Source of the DNA: Planctomycetota bacterium
GTDB taxonomy: Bacteria; Planctomycetota; UBA1135; GCA-002686595
Length of the DNA stretch: 64,000 nucleotides
Assembly: GCA_012959525.1 (NCBI GenBank)
Contig: DUDB01000059.1
Span: 426-64,425, forward strand
Reading direction: 5' to 3'
Positions within the stretch are counted from its first letter, which is position 1. Every line of letters starts with the position of its first letter. The notes under the pieces are model-generated. The model ran no database searches, was not told where the DNA came from, and saw only the letters and a program-made list of their open reading frames with translations. Shown piece after piece: positions 45,562 through 55,523 of this stretch. A program made the position numbers and the translations under genes.

Positions 45562-48500
45562 CTAGGGCAGCACCAGCGGGATGAACCCGGAGTGGGTGAA
45601 GAACTCCTGCTCCCTGCCCAAATCGCTCCAGAGGACTCCACTGCTCGGATCGAATCCGCTCCAGGCGAGAGTCGAGATGCGGCAGGTGAGGGGCCCACTG
45701 GCCAGCCCTGACCCACCGACGCTCGCAACGTCAGGAACCTGGACGGTGACCTGGTTGCCCGCACTGCAATCCGATGAGCTGCCCCCGCTGCCATCTTCCC
45801 GCCACAGAACCCAGCGGCGACCATTCTGGTCCGTCAGCACGAATCGGTGCATCCCACCCAGGCCCTCGGAATCCGGCAGACGGTCGCAGGCAGAGAGCGG
45901 AAAGGCCGCTCCCAACGTGGAGCCGCCAGGCAAGGGATCCATTAGGACGGGCACGTTGGGAGGCAGAAGTACCCCCCCCATCGCGGCCAAATTGGACAGT
46001 CGCGGTCGAAGGCCCGTACGGCCGCCAGCTCCTTCCAGCTCCACCCGCAGGAGAAGATCGGGCTGGATCGTGCCTTGGGTCACCAATTCGCCCAGTACGT
46101 CGCCGGAGCCATCATCAATCCCGTCCGCCATGCCCGCATAGGCGGCCCGCATGTCCCAGTCCCCACCTCCGACATCAAAGGTCATCCCCGCTCCCACGGT
46201 CAGGCTGCCGTGGATGCCAGGGGACAAGCCCTCCATAGTCACCACAGGTGGGCCGACCAAAGCCCCCAAGTCGAACAGCTGGTCATCCACAACCGCGATG
46301 GAACCCACACCGATCGCATGGTCCTCGCCACCGAGGTTCAACAACGTGTTGTCCACGTGAATGTCGGCATTCACTTCGATGCCACCATCCTCCAGGGGCC
46401 ACAGAGGCAAACTCAAACCGATAGCCCGCAGGAATACGACGGGATTGAATGTAACGGGACTCAGGGTGAAGTCGGCCGAGATCAAGCTCATGGCCGCCAC
46501 CTTGTGCGGAGCCACAAATTCGGGGCCATAGGGACAAGTGAATACCCCAAGGCTCGTTTGCGGCGTACAGGCACTCACGGGGATGAACCGACTGCGTGAA
46601 TCACTGCGGCGGTTGTCCGCAATCTGGTTGGTCAAAAACGACAGGTCCACTGTCGGATAGGGGCTGGTCACATCCCCCGCAACCGTGCCCTCCGCCCAAC
46701 CCGTTGGAGTCAGCGACACACCGAGAACGTCCCGTGACAACCCGTGCAGCGTGAACAGATCGTAGCCGCCCATATCCACACTGATCAGCGTCTCGCCACC
46801 CACCGCTCCGCCCGAGAACACCTTGGCGTACCCGCTGGGATCGGTTTGTTTGCGGTCGATCAAGGTGACCACACCACCCACGACCTCATGGGAGAAGACC
46901 CACGCATTCTCTACGGGCGCCAGACTGGAAGCGTCCGTTACGAAGACGTCCACTGGGTCTGACAAGGAAAGGGATAAGCCGGGACCCAAACCGGTCACCT
47001 GACGGAAGGTCCCCGAATACGTCTGATCGGAAGGGTTCAGGGCGCGATCGAGAACCGTAACTGTGTACGTAATCGCCGCATCCCGGGGGTCCAGAGCTCC
47101 CACGGCCACAGGCGCGGCTACAAACAGGAACTCCGGGTCCGGAATCCCTCCTCCCACCTGCCGTCCATCCTGCCCCGCCATGATCGCTTCCGGCGAGCCC
47201 AGATTGTCGGCCCCCACGTCAGTCGTCACGTGCACCTCCCGTACGGGCTCGTCCGTGCGGCCCACGATAACGAGGTCACGCAGGTCCGAGGTGAACGAGG
47301 AGGTACTCGTGTTCGTCGTCGTTCCCAGCCCGCGCAGCTTGGGCGCGTACACGTCGAACCAGAAGGGCTGAACGCCGTCCACCGTTGAATCAACGTCTGC
47401 CATGCGAACCGTCGTGCGGCTCCCAGCACTCTTAATGACCACGGCCACCTCCAGATCCCCTTCGGTGAAGACGCCGTCGGAAGTGGCGTCGCCCGAGAGC
47501 AGTGCCAACTCTGAGGGCAGGACCTCAGCCAAGAAGGTGTTTGTCTGGACGACATGAGTACGCAGTTTCGCGCGCAGGAACTGAGAGCTGGCCGGGTCCC
47601 GCCCGAACAGGTAGAACTCCACCTCATCCCCGGGACTGAGCGCGTTCCACACCTCGACCTGAATGACGGGAACCACATCCAAGAGGTTCGGTCGGCCAAT
47701 GGCGTCCGGGGGGGATGCGAGCAGCGCCTTGTCCACCCACCTGGGCGTGGGGACAGGTCCGATGTCGAACTGCAGAATGGTCGGCGGTAACTCACCACCA
47801 TCCTCATCCCTGAGCTTGTTTGGTGGCTGAGAGTAGTCCACCTGCACCGCTCCGCTCGCGCCCAGGCTGGGCCGATAGCCATCCGCATCCACGCTGGTCC
47901 AGGTCCACACCGAGTTGATGTCGACCGTGACGGGGCCGGTGGTCACGGTCAGCGGCAGAGGGTTGGGGTTGTTGGCCGGGGTTCCACCATTGACCGTCAC
48001 ACGGAACGAAGCTGTGTTGAAGGTCGATGGATCCATGGGCCGATCGAAGATGGTGACGATCTGGCCGATGTCGCTGTTGCCCTTACTTAGGTGCTGCGGC
48101 CAAGTGGCGAGCAGTGCTGGCACCGGGTCGGGATTGTTGGTCACCGTGAACTGGCCCAGCTGTGAGGTAGCCCCCTCGATCATCGGCTGACCGGTGATGT
48201 CCGTGAGGAGCGCTCCCTCCCGCAACTGCACCACGTAGGAGCCGCCTTCGGTCAGAGGTATGGCTGGCGCCAGAATAACCACGCGCCCGTCCCCAACGAC
48301 CGGAGGGGGCTGAATCGTGGGAACCTGAGTGCCCGTCGAACTCTCCAGGATCTCCAAGGCTCCCGAGAACGATGCGGGGTTCATGCTCTCCGAGAAGAAG
48401 AGCACCACCGGCGCGGCGGGATTCACGTTGGAACCCGCAGGCTGAACCTGATCGAGGGTTGGGGCAGAGGGCAGGATCCAGGCCCCATCTTCTGGAATGG

Positions 48501-48684
48501 AGGCGGGTTGGGAGCCAACGCCTCCCCCGGAACCACTCCCACCCCCCCCATCCTGACAGCCGTTGGGGGAATAAAGGCAGGCTGGATTGTCGCAGGCCGG
48601 AAGAACGGCCAGGAGGCCCAGGGCCAATGCACGAAGACCTCGGCTCACGCGAGCGGGGTCGATAGCGGAGATAGGTTTGGTCAT
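45562..48684 (-). CDS. Large surface lipoprotein with Ig-like (Big_5-type) domains
   Basis: ATG 48684 gives 1040 residues. The leader ends in LAVLPAC (lipobox), followed by a glycine/serine-rich linker. The first half has bacterial Ig-like repeats with the Big_5 opening pattern (NPAAPVVLFFSESMNPASFSGAL; IGQIVTIFDRPMDPSTFNTASF; YVVQLREGALLTD). The second half has FYLFGRDP, TYTVTVLDRALNPSDQ and a carboxypeptidase-regulatory-like segment (DVFVTDASSLAPVENAWVFS). No catalytic motif. Likely an extracellular adhesive or structural protein. The 265 bases upstream to the divergent TPR gene carry no other gene I can support. Confidence 0.72.
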   Translation of the reverse strand: MTKPISAIDPARVSRGLRALALGLLAVLPACDNPACLYSPNGCQDGGGGSGSGGGVGSQPASIPEDGAWILPSAPTLDQVQPAGSNVNPAAPVVLFFSESMNPASFSGALEILESSTGTQVPTIQPPPVVGDGRVVILAPAIPLTEGGSYVVQLREGALLTDITGQPMIEGATSQLGQFTVTNNPDPVPALLATWPQHLSKGNSDIGQIVTIFDRPMDPSTFNTASFRVTVNGGTPANNPNPLPLTVTTGPVTVDINSVWTWTSVDADGYRPSLGASGAVQVDYSQPPNKLRDEDGGELPPTILQFDIGPVPTPRWVDKALLASPPDAIGRPNLLDVVPVIQVEVWNALSPGDEVEFYLFGRDPASSQFLRAKLRTHVVQTNTFLAEVLPSELALLSGDATSDGVFTEGDLEVAVVIKSAGSRTTVRMADVDSTVDGVQPFWFDVYAPKLRGLGTTTNTSTSSFTSDLRDLVIVGRTDEPVREVHVTTDVGADNLGSPEAIMAGQDGRQVGGGIPDPEFLFVAAPVAVGALDPRDAAITYTVTVLDRALNPSDQTYSGTFRQVTGLGPGLSLSLSDPVDVFVTDASSLAPVENAWVFSHEVVGGVVTLIDRKQTDPSGYAKVFSGGAVGGETLISVDMGGYDLFTLHGLSRDVLGVSLTPTGWAEGTVAGDVTSPYPTVDLSFLTNQIADNRRSDSRSRFIPVSACTPQTSLGVFTCPYGPEFVAPHKVAAMSLISADFTLSPVTFNPVVFLRAIGLSLPLWPLEDGGIEVNADIHVDNTLLNLGGEDHAIGVGSIAVVDDQLFDLGALVGPPVVTMEGLSPGIHGSLTVGAGMTFDVGGGDWDMRAAYAGMADGIDDGSGDVLGELVTQGTIQPDLLLRVELEGAGGRTGLRPRLSNLAAMGGVLLPPNVPVLMDPLPGGSTLGAAFPLSACDRLPDSEGLGGMHRFVLTDQNGRRWVLWREDGSGGSSSDCSAGNQVTVQVPDVASVGGSGLASGPLTCRISTLAWSGFDPSSGVLWSDLGREQEFFTHSGFIPLVLP

Positions 48685-48949
48685 TGGGGCTGAGAGGTAG
48701 GTGGGAGGGCGGGTAAGCCCCCCCGTTTGGACGCCCGAAACGGCACCCTCTTCCACCCTATCGCCCTACTTTATACGGCCCCGCCCCCTAAACGGAAAAG
48801 CCGTGACCCCGAACGGGGAGAATCCTACTCATGACCCCAGGCTGCAGGTTGCAGCCCCACGCCCGGAGCATGACTCCCTGCGCATGGTGCCTAAGGCCCC
48901 GGGCCCCTAGAATGGCCGCCTCCATCCCCCATTTCAGACCCCTCCCCCC

Positions 48950-50818
48950 ATGATCGTCCGTTCTCTGCCTCTCCTGGCCATCCTCGCAGGCCTGGCCTGC
49001 CATGGCCCGAATTCCGCGCGAGAGATCACGATCCCAGAGGCCCCGATGCCGGGCGTAAACCCCGGCCCCTTCGAGCGGGCCCTTGCCGAGGCGCGCGAGG
49101 CCCTGGACGGAGGCGACCTCGAAATCGCCCGGGAACGCTTGGGCCGGGCCCGCGCCCTGGAGTTGATGGATGACGCCCGTGGGCACGTCGCTGCAGGGCG
49201 ACCGCTGGATGCCCTGGTTCCGCTGGACGAGGCTCTGGAGTTGGGCGGCCGCACGGCGGAGATCTTGCTCTTGCGCGGTCAGGTCGCCCTGCAGGCGGCA
49301 CCGGCAAGCTCCTCGCCCCAGTTCCTCTATGAAGACGCGACGGAACATCTGGTGGCTGCCTTGCGCGCAGGCGCAGGCGTCGAGACCTACTTTGACGCCA
49401 GTCGCGCGGCACGGCGTATTCCCGATCCCGACAAGGCCTTGGCTCTGGCGCGCCGAGGTGCCGAGTTGCTCAAGAGCGAGGACCCGGCTCCCTCCATCAC
49501 CCCCCATCCTTCCCGCACCTGGGCCGAAGCGGCCTTTGACGTCTACATCGGAAAGGTCGGCCAGCAGCAGGAGGCGCGTGAGTACTTCATCGAGGCAGAG
49601 GATCAGTTCGCTCGCCTGCTCGGCCGCACGCCCGAAGACGCCTGGCCCCGATTGCAGTTGGCCAACCTCTATCAGTGGGCGGGTGACAACGCCTCAGCGT
49701 TGAAGCAACTCCAACAAGCTCTTGAGGTCGCGCCCACTGACCAGTCCATTCACGATCAATTGCAGCAGCTGGCCGTGGGCGAGCAGGGCTACCCCCAGCT
49801 CCTGGAGTACTACCGCACCTTTGCCGCGGCACGCCCCGACGGACGAGTGCTGCGCAACCTGGGCGTGATCTCCTTCTATGCCGCTCTGGAGGCTTTCGAG
49901 GCGGAAGCGCCCGATGTGAGCGCCTTTGAAGAAGCGGAAGCCCAACTGCAAAAGGCGCGCGAGCTGGACGAGTCCCTGCACGCCGACTGCCTGGGCTTCG
50001 AGGCCATTGCCCGCAACGCCCGGGGCTGGTGTCACTACAACGCGGGCGAGCTGCTCCAGGCCCGCGATGCCTTCCTCTCCATGGAGGACCTCTTCGAAGG
50101 CGGCCTCGCATGGAGCCTCGGCCAGCGCCTGCCCGACGGCATCAGCGGCCTGGGGTTTGTGGTGGCAGGACTGACCCGCAGACCCAACAGCCTGAGTGCC
50201 CTGGACAACATGGTTGCCGCGGCGGAAATCGCCGACTACCTGCACGGCTATCGCCCCGAAGACGGAAACATGGCCAATGATGCGGGCTTTGTGAACCGCG
50301 ATGCCGCCGTGCTCCTGATGCGAGCGGCCCAGGGGGCTGAAGAAGAGGACCAGCATCTCAAGGCCGAAGCCCTCAAGGTGATGGGCCGCAGTTGGGCGGC
50401 ATACGGAGAAGCGGCGCGCCTCCTACCGGAGGACGTGCGCGTGGTAAATGACACGGGCCTGGTCATGACCTATTACCTGCGTACGGATCCCGAAGAGGCT
50501 GAGAGGCTCTTACTCTCGGCCATTGAACACGGCGCGGTGCAGGTCCCCAAGAATGAGCTCGAGCCTCGCGCTCAGGCTCAGCTCGAAGAGGCTTGGGGCG
50601 ATGCGCACCAGAACATGGCCATCTTGGAGCTGACGCTGCGCGGCAACGCGAGTGCAGCAAAGGGCTGGCTGCAGAAGAGCCTCGACATCGGGCCCGCGAC
50701 GCGCCAAGGCCTGCGTCCCCTGCTGGCCGATTGCGACCGCATACTGGCCGGAGAGAATGTCAACGTGGCCGAGACCATCGCTGGACGCATGGTCTGGATC
50801 GATCAACCTACTCCCTGA
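48950..50818 (+). CDS. TPR-repeat lipoprotein
   Basis: The 622-residue protein has a lipoprotein signal (LAILAGLACHG, Cys at about 17) and is then all-helical. Tetratricopeptide-like repeats are visible at about 35-70 (FERALAEAREALDGGDLEIARERL), 85-115 (RPLDALVPLDEALELGGRTAEILL), 210-270 (LARLLGRTPEDAWPRLQLANLYQW then ALEVAPTDQ) and near the C-terminus (PEEAERLLLSAIEHGA). It presumably mediates protein contacts on the outer face of a membrane. The next gene starts 11 bases later and encodes another TPR protein, so the two form an operon. Confidence 0.78.
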   Translation: MIVRSLPLLAILAGLACHGPNSAREITIPEAPMPGVNPGPFERALAEAREALDGGDLEIARERLGRARALELMDDARGHVAAGRPLDALVPLDEALELGGRTAEILLLRGQVALQAAPASSSPQFLYEDATEHLVAALRAGAGVETYFDASRAARRIPDPDKALALARRGAELLKSEDPAPSITPHPSRTWAEAAFDVYIGKVGQQQEAREYFIEAEDQFARLLGRTPEDAWPRLQLANLYQWAGDNASALKQLQQALEVAPTDQSIHDQLQQLAVGEQGYPQLLEYYRTFAAARPDGRVLRNLGVISFYAALEAFEAEAPDVSAFEEAEAQLQKARELDESLHADCLGFEAIARNARGWCHYNAGELLQARDAFLSMEDLFEGGLAWSLGQRLPDGISGLGFVVAGLTRRPNSLSALDNMVAAAEIADYLHGYRPEDGNMANDAGFVNRDAAVLLMRAAQGAEEEDQHLKAEALKVMGRSWAAYGEAARLLPEDVRVVNDTGLVMTYYLRTDPEEAERLLLSAIEHGAVQVPKNELEPRAQAQLEEAWGDAHQNMAILELTLRGNASAAKGWLQKSLDIGPATRQGLRPLLADCDRILAGENVNVAETIAGRMVWIDQPTP

Positions 50819-50829
50819 TACCATCCGTC

Positions 50830-52563
50830 ATGATCCTTACCACCCTCCTCGTTCCCGCTCTCCTGTCCGCGGCACAGGCGCTGCCTCGAACGATCTCCAT
50901 CGAGGTGCTCCAGGAAGCGCGGCACGCCGACGATCTCATTGCGCGCGGGCGGGCGCTGCTGGACGCGGGCAAGCTTGATGGTGCCCTTGAGCTCTTCGAG
51001 CAAGCCGATGCCGAAAGCAAGGGGGCGCTCTCCACACGCATGTGGGTCCTGCGCGTCTGGTTTGCCCAGGGCCGCATCAACGACGCCTTCAACCAGACTG
51101 ATACCCTGAAGGAGAACTACGAGGGGCCCGACCTGGACTACCTGTATGGGATGGGCTCCTTCCTGAAGGCCAAGAAGTACATCGCCGAGAACGTGCCGAC
51201 CAACACGACCGGTTTCGCGCTGCAGGACGCTCAGACGTTTCTGGCTACTGCCCTCGCGGCAGATCCCGACAAGTACTACGACGCCTGGTTGCCCCTGGCG
51301 GAAGCGGCCTGGCTGAACCAGGACCCCTCCTCCGCTGCGGAGGCTGCGGCGCAGGCGGTGAAGCGCAACCCGGACCCGGAACCCCTCTATCTGCAGGGTC
51401 GCATTCTCTTCTCCCACTATCAGGTTCTGTCGGCCAACGAGAAGACCGCCGATCAAGCGGGCGCAGCCCTGACGAACTCCATCGCGGCCTTCCGTTCCGC
51501 TATCGCTGGCGTCAAGCCCAAGCCGGAAGAGGCTGGGCGTCTTGGGGACATGTACAAGAACCTGGGCCTCGCGTTGCAATACGCAGAAGACGGCCCCGGC
51601 GCCGAAGAGGCCTACGCACAGACCCTCAGCTGGAACCCGAACACCTTCGACTTCGGCACCTACTGGGGATCCCTCGGCCAAGAGGTCTTCACCCGAGTGC
51701 TCAGCGAGGGATCCAGCCGCTTCACGAAGCGCTGGGGCGAGAAGACAAGCTCCGATGCCACTCTCGTGTGGTGGTTGGGCTACGCCCAGTTCAGCTCGGA
51801 CTCCCACGAGGAGGCTGAGGCCAACTTCACCAGCGCCGTGAAGAAGTGGCCGGCCTACATGAACAGCTACTTCTACATCGGGATGACGCGCTACCACCGC
51901 GCCGACTACGAGGGAGCCTCCAAGGCATGGCGGGAACACTGGACCCGCAATCCAAGCGACCTTGTGGGCATGGTGAACTCCAACCCCGACCTCTATCGGA
52001 ACGTGATCGTCTACACCCAGGGCAAGTGCGCCGAGCAGGGTCAACCGCCTCTTGGAATGAAGCCGGCCCTCAACCTGGAAGCAGCCTTCCTGGGCGAGGT
52101 GTTGTGCGCCGTTGACTCGAGCAAGTCCAAATACTGGAACGACCTGGGCCTCTTCTGCCGGGATGGCGGAGCCTACCTGCGGGCACGTGACAAGAAAGGC
52201 GATGCCTCCGAGGCCCAGAAGCTGTTCGAGCGTGCACTGGTGGCCTATGGCCGCGCCCAGGAGTTAACCCCGGATAGCCCCCACCTCTACAACGACCAGG
52301 CCGTGGTATTGCACTACTACCTAGAGCGCGACTACGAGAAGGCCATGGACTTGTACGAGAAGTCCAACGCGATGGCGGTGGCGCAGTTGGAGTCGGGAGA
52401 CCTGGACGAGGGGGAGCAGGGCCTGGTCGCGATCGCCAAGCGCGACAGCGCGGACAACATCCGGAAGCTCAAGCGCAAGCTGGAGAGGGAGAAGGAGAAG
52501 GAAAAGGGTGACAATGACGGTGAAGTTGAGGGCGATGGCGACGGAACATCACGGCCGATCTGA
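50830..52563 (+). CDS. Exported TPR-repeat protein
   Basis: ATG 50830 yields 577 residues; the longer frame upstream overlaps the preceding gene. A short signal peptide ends near AAQALP. TPR pairs are spread through the body (ARGRALLDAGKLDGALELFEQAD; FLATALAADPDKYYDAWLPLAEAAW; LQYAEDGPGAEEAYAQTLSWNP; YYIGMTRYHRADYEGASKAW-like). The C-terminus is a highly charged KRKLEREKEKEKG tail running into an acidic Asp/Glu/Gly segment. Same operon as the TPR lipoprotein; likely partners in one envelope complex (inference). Confidence 0.75.
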   Translation: MILTTLLVPALLSAAQALPRTISIEVLQEARHADDLIARGRALLDAGKLDGALELFEQADAESKGALSTRMWVLRVWFAQGRINDAFNQTDTLKENYEGPDLDYLYGMGSFLKAKKYIAENVPTNTTGFALQDAQTFLATALAADPDKYYDAWLPLAEAAWLNQDPSSAAEAAAQAVKRNPDPEPLYLQGRILFSHYQVLSANEKTADQAGAALTNSIAAFRSAIAGVKPKPEEAGRLGDMYKNLGLALQYAEDGPGAEEAYAQTLSWNPNTFDFGTYWGSLGQEVFTRVLSEGSSRFTKRWGEKTSSDATLVWWLGYAQFSSDSHEEAEANFTSAVKKWPAYMNSYFYIGMTRYHRADYEGASKAWREHWTRNPSDLVGMVNSNPDLYRNVIVYTQGKCAEQGQPPLGMKPALNLEAAFLGEVLCAVDSSKSKYWNDLGLFCRDGGAYLRARDKKGDASEAQKLFERALVAYGRAQELTPDSPHLYNDQAVVLHYYLERDYEKAMDLYEKSNAMAVAQLESGDLDEGEQGLVAIAKRDSADNIRKLKRKLEREKEKEKGDNDGEVEGDGDGTSRPI

Positions 52564-52570
52564 GACCCTC

Positions 52571-53671
52571 GTGAGCCTTCCTATTCGCATCCTCACCGAG
52601 GCCCCCTCGGAGCCCGTCCTCTCCGTGGACGGCGCCTTCGGCGCCCCCGGCCTGAACCTCTCCCATTGGCCGGGAAACGAGACGCCCAGCGCGCTCAAGC
52701 GAGACCTATCCACGGGTATCGCGCTGGCCTTCGCCGAGCTCACCCCCGAGGAACGCGACAGGCTGGCGGAGGGGTGCACGGCACTTGTCAACAATCACTT
52801 CGACACCGATGGAGTGCTGTCCATGTTCGCCATCCTGCACCCCAAGAGAGCTCTAGCCAATGCGCAGCGGCTTCTCGATGCAGCCGCCGCCGGGGACCTG
52901 TTCCGCTGCCCGAGTGAAGACGCCTTCGTACTCGACTCGATCCTGACGGCATTTGGTGACCCGGACCGCTCGCCCCACGGGGCGGAACTGCAAGGGCTCG
53001 CCGATTGCGAGCGGCGGCAACTGGCTACCGAGCACGCTCTCGCAGCTCTGCCTGGAATCCTGGGTGGCGACCTGACCCCATACGAGGCCCTCGTGCAGGG
53101 GCCGCTCGAAGCACTGCGTGCCGATCAGGTCGACCTGCGGCGGGCGGCGCTGGATGATCTGGTGCACCTGGACTACGTCGTGCGCACGGCCCCCATGGGT
53201 GCGGAGTCCTCACGGGAATCAGACCCCCACTGCTTCGACCCGGGACGCCATGCCCTCTGGGGCGCTCACCTCGCCGATCGCCAGCTGGTGCTCGGCCCGG
53301 GTGAATCGGGAACCACCTGCCGCTTCCTGATCGGCACCCGTTCATTCTTCGATCTGGTGACCGAAGCTGCCCAACCCAGGCCGGACCTGGAAGCCCTTGC
53401 AAAGGAGCTCAACGAAGCGGAGGGCACGAGCAACGCGGATGAGGCGGCCTGGCGCTACCAGAGGATCGACGGGGCCTCGCCTGAGCTGTGGTTTGGCCTT
53501 GAAGATCTGCCAGACTACGTGGAACATGCCGCCCCCTGGCTAGCTCCCAGCTCGATCGACCCAACGCGCATCAAATCTCTGGTCGTGGACGCGGTGCGGG
53601 CTACCTGGGTCTGGCCCGAGGAACAAGACGAGACCCTTCCATCCGCCGAGACCGCGCACTCCGATTCATGA
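52571..53671 (+). CDS. DUF6687 family protein
   Basis: GTG 52571, 7 bases after the stop of the TPR gene, gives a 366-residue protein whose N-terminus matches the family opening; ATG 52535 (overlapping) is the alternative. Family marks are LNLSHWPGNETPSALKRDLS and TALVNNHFDTDGVLSMFAIL, where the D-x-D-G signature and preceding His resemble the metal site of DHH-type phosphoesterases. RHALWGAHLADRQLVLGPG and WRYQRIDGASPELWF follow. No function is established for the family. It overlaps the following metallo-hydrolase gene by ATGA. Confidence 0.65.
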   Translation: MSLPIRILTEAPSEPVLSVDGAFGAPGLNLSHWPGNETPSALKRDLSTGIALAFAELTPEERDRLAEGCTALVNNHFDTDGVLSMFAILHPKRALANAQRLLDAAAAGDLFRCPSEDAFVLDSILTAFGDPDRSPHGAELQGLADCERRQLATEHALAALPGILGGDLTPYEALVQGPLEALRADQVDLRRAALDDLVHLDYVVRTAPMGAESSRESDPHCFDPGRHALWGAHLADRQLVLGPGESGTTCRFLIGTRSFFDLVTEAAQPRPDLEALAKELNEAEGTSNADEAAWRYQRIDGASPELWFGLEDLPDYVEHAAPWLAPSSIDPTRIKSLVVDAVRATWVWPEEQDETLPSAETAHSDS

Positions 53672-54561
53672 AGTCCAAATCACACTTCCTCCTCAAGGGC
53701 AGCACCGACGACCCTCTCGTAGTGCTGCGCTCCGCGACCTGGGCCTACAACTCCATAGGCCTCTTCGACGGCGACCAGGCCTGCGTGGTGGACCCGGGCC
53801 TCGCCACCAGCGAAGTGCATGCATTGCGCCAGCAACTGATGGAGGGATGCGGAGCAAGCAACCAACGCCAAATCAGCCACGTTATCCTGACCCACGCACA
53901 CCACGATCACATGCGCGGCTGGATGGAGTTTCCTGGCGCCACCGTTACCTTCCCGAAGGTGGCTGCCGAGAAGGGTGCCACGCCCCGCGAACGCATCCTG
54001 GCCGCCAAGGCCAAGTTTGATGAGAGGCTCGACGATCCCGTGGATGGGTTCCGTTACCCGGAGCCAGATCTGACTTTTGACGATGTCCTGCACCTGAAGG
54101 TGGGAGACCTTGAAGTCGAGCAGAGATTTCTACCCGGCCATTCCGACTGCACGTCCATCGTCTGGATCCCCGCCCTCAAGACGCTCCTGAGCGCGGACTA
54201 CCTTGTCACTCCCGGCATGCCCTACTGCCGATGGCAGGCGAGGGACTTCGAACGAGCCATCGAGACTCTGACAACTTGGACCCTTGAGGAGGGGATCGAA
54301 CGCATCGTCCCGGCCCACGAATCCATCCTGGAGGGTCGCGACGCCATACTGGAAGCCCTGGCGGCCGAACGCGACTACATGCGCGTTCTACGAGATCAAG
54401 TACAGCAACTCGCTGCAGTAGGAGTGGATGCCGAGAGAGGAACGCGACAAGCCGCACGCTTCATGGTAGGCCGCCGTGGAACTGATCTGGGCGGTCGAAG
54501 GCAGGACATCGACAACGCACGCCGCGTTTGGGCCGAGGAAGCTGAGAGTCGGCCCTCCTGA
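53668..54561 (+). CDS. Metallo-beta-lactamase-fold hydrolase
   Basis: The 297-residue protein has the binuclear metal motif H-x-H-x-D-H in ILTHAHHDHMRGW, a second His in FLPGHSDCTSIVW, Asp in LLSADYLV, and a final His in IVPAHESI, so all ligands are present. The insert between the first motif and the second is long and helical. It begins in a 4-base overlap with the DUF6687 gene, which carries its own DHH-like motif; two metallohydrolases in one coupled pair suggests they act in the same pathway. Substrate unknown. Confidence 0.88.
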   Translation: MKSKSHFLLKGSTDDPLVVLRSATWAYNSIGLFDGDQACVVDPGLATSEVHALRQQLMEGCGASNQRQISHVILTHAHHDHMRGWMEFPGATVTFPKVAAEKGATPRERILAAKAKFDERLDDPVDGFRYPEPDLTFDDVLHLKVGDLEVEQRFLPGHSDCTSIVWIPALKTLLSADYLVTPGMPYCRWQARDFERAIETLTTWTLEEGIERIVPAHESILEGRDAILEALAAERDYMRVLRDQVQQLAAVGVDAERGTRQAARFMVGRRGTDLGGRRQDIDNARRVWAEEAESRPS

Positions 54562-54610
54562 TGGAGGAAAGGCGCTGTGGAGTTCTTTGCGCTGCGGTCG
54601 GCGCGACGGA

Positions 54611-55510
54611 TCAGGTGACGACGATTCGCGTCTTGACCGTGCCGATGACACCGCCAGTTTGGTCGAGATAGTCAACGCGACCCGGGAAGTCTCCCACCGG
54701 GAATCCCTGCAGCAGGAGGTCGTAGCGCTCACCCGGCCCCAACTCGATTTCGTTAGTGGTGTAAGCCTGTGCCAAGGGGTATCCATCGGAAGCCACCACC
54801 TGGAATGGGTGTCCACCAAGACGAACACGCGCCCACTGGAAAGAGGTGTTGTTCAAGCGCAGATAGGCCGTCTGTCCAGCGCCGAAGACAATCCTGCTAC
54901 ACACGTCCTTGCGGGCTTCGGGGGTTTCCAAGCCATTGAGGAGGAATGCGTCGGGCTTCATGCGCACGGTCGTCGAGTCCGGGCTATTCAGGTTGGCCCA
55001 GGCCAGTTGGTAGGTGGCCAGGTGCCACAAGACCTCCTCATCGAAGGTCGGACCGCCCACCCAAGCCGTGTTTGTCGACGCATCGGGCGGTCGCACAATG
55101 ACGGTACCGTACATGCCGCGCACGATGTGCAGCACCGTATCCACGTGGCAGTGGTAGTAGTAGGTACCGGCATGAGGGGCGATGAACTGATAGGTAAAAC
55201 TCTGCATGCCACCCACGGCAAAGGACGTCATGGGCACGCCGTCATTTGCCATATCCGTGTCAAGGCCGTGCAAGTGGATCGTGTGATCCTGCATGCTGAA
55301 GTTGTCGAAGCTGAGGGTGCTAGGTTGCCCCTCGATGAACTCAAGAACCGAACCCGGGAAGGACCGATCACCGCCAAACCCGTACCCCATTCCTGTCTGT
55401 GTGTCCGTGAAGAACCAAGGTGTAATCGCCTGTCCGGCAATCATCTGACTGCCCATCATTTGAGCGCGCAGATAGAGGTTTGAGCTAACGTTACCGCCTA
55501 GACCAGCCAT
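54611..55510 (-). CDS. Multicopper oxidase, chain 2 (type 1 copper chain, no signal peptide)
   Basis: A 299-residue protein of two cupredoxin domains, starting 8 bases after a perfect GGAGG. Domain 1 has H-x-H motifs HLHG (His79, His81) and HCH (His120, His122), with type 1 copper ligands Cys121, His128 and Met133 in HCHVDTVLHIVRGMYG. Domain 2 has a cupredoxin strand pattern (AYLRLNNTSFQWARV, GGHPFQVVASDG). It has no signal sequence; export is probably by piggy-back with the Tat-bearing chain 1. Together they would have the eight histidines of a trinuclear cluster. Confidence 0.82.
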   Translation of the reverse strand: MAGLGGNVSSNLYLRAQMMGSQMIAGQAITPWFFTDTQTGMGYGFGGDRSFPGSVLEFIEGQPSTLSFDNFSMQDHTIHLHGLDTDMANDGVPMTSFAVGGMQSFTYQFIAPHAGTYYYHCHVDTVLHIVRGMYGTVIVRPPDASTNTAWVGGPTFDEEVLWHLATYQLAWANLNSPDSTTVRMKPDAFLLNGLETPEARKDVCSRIVFGAGQTAYLRLNNTSFQWARVRLGGHPFQVVASDGYPLAQAYTTNEIELGPGERYDLLLQGFPVGDFPGRVDYLDQTGGVIGTVKTRIVVT

Positions 55511-55518
55511 GAGATGTG

Positions 55519-55523
55519 CCTCC
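55519..55523 (-). promoter_or_regulatory. Strong ribosome binding site of multicopper oxidase chain 2
   Basis: GGAGG on the minus strand begins within the stop codon of chain 1 and lies 8 bases before the ATG at 55510. Such a good Shine-Dalgarno site is rare in this window and suggests that chain 2 must be made in amounts comparable to chain 1. Confidence 0.7.
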
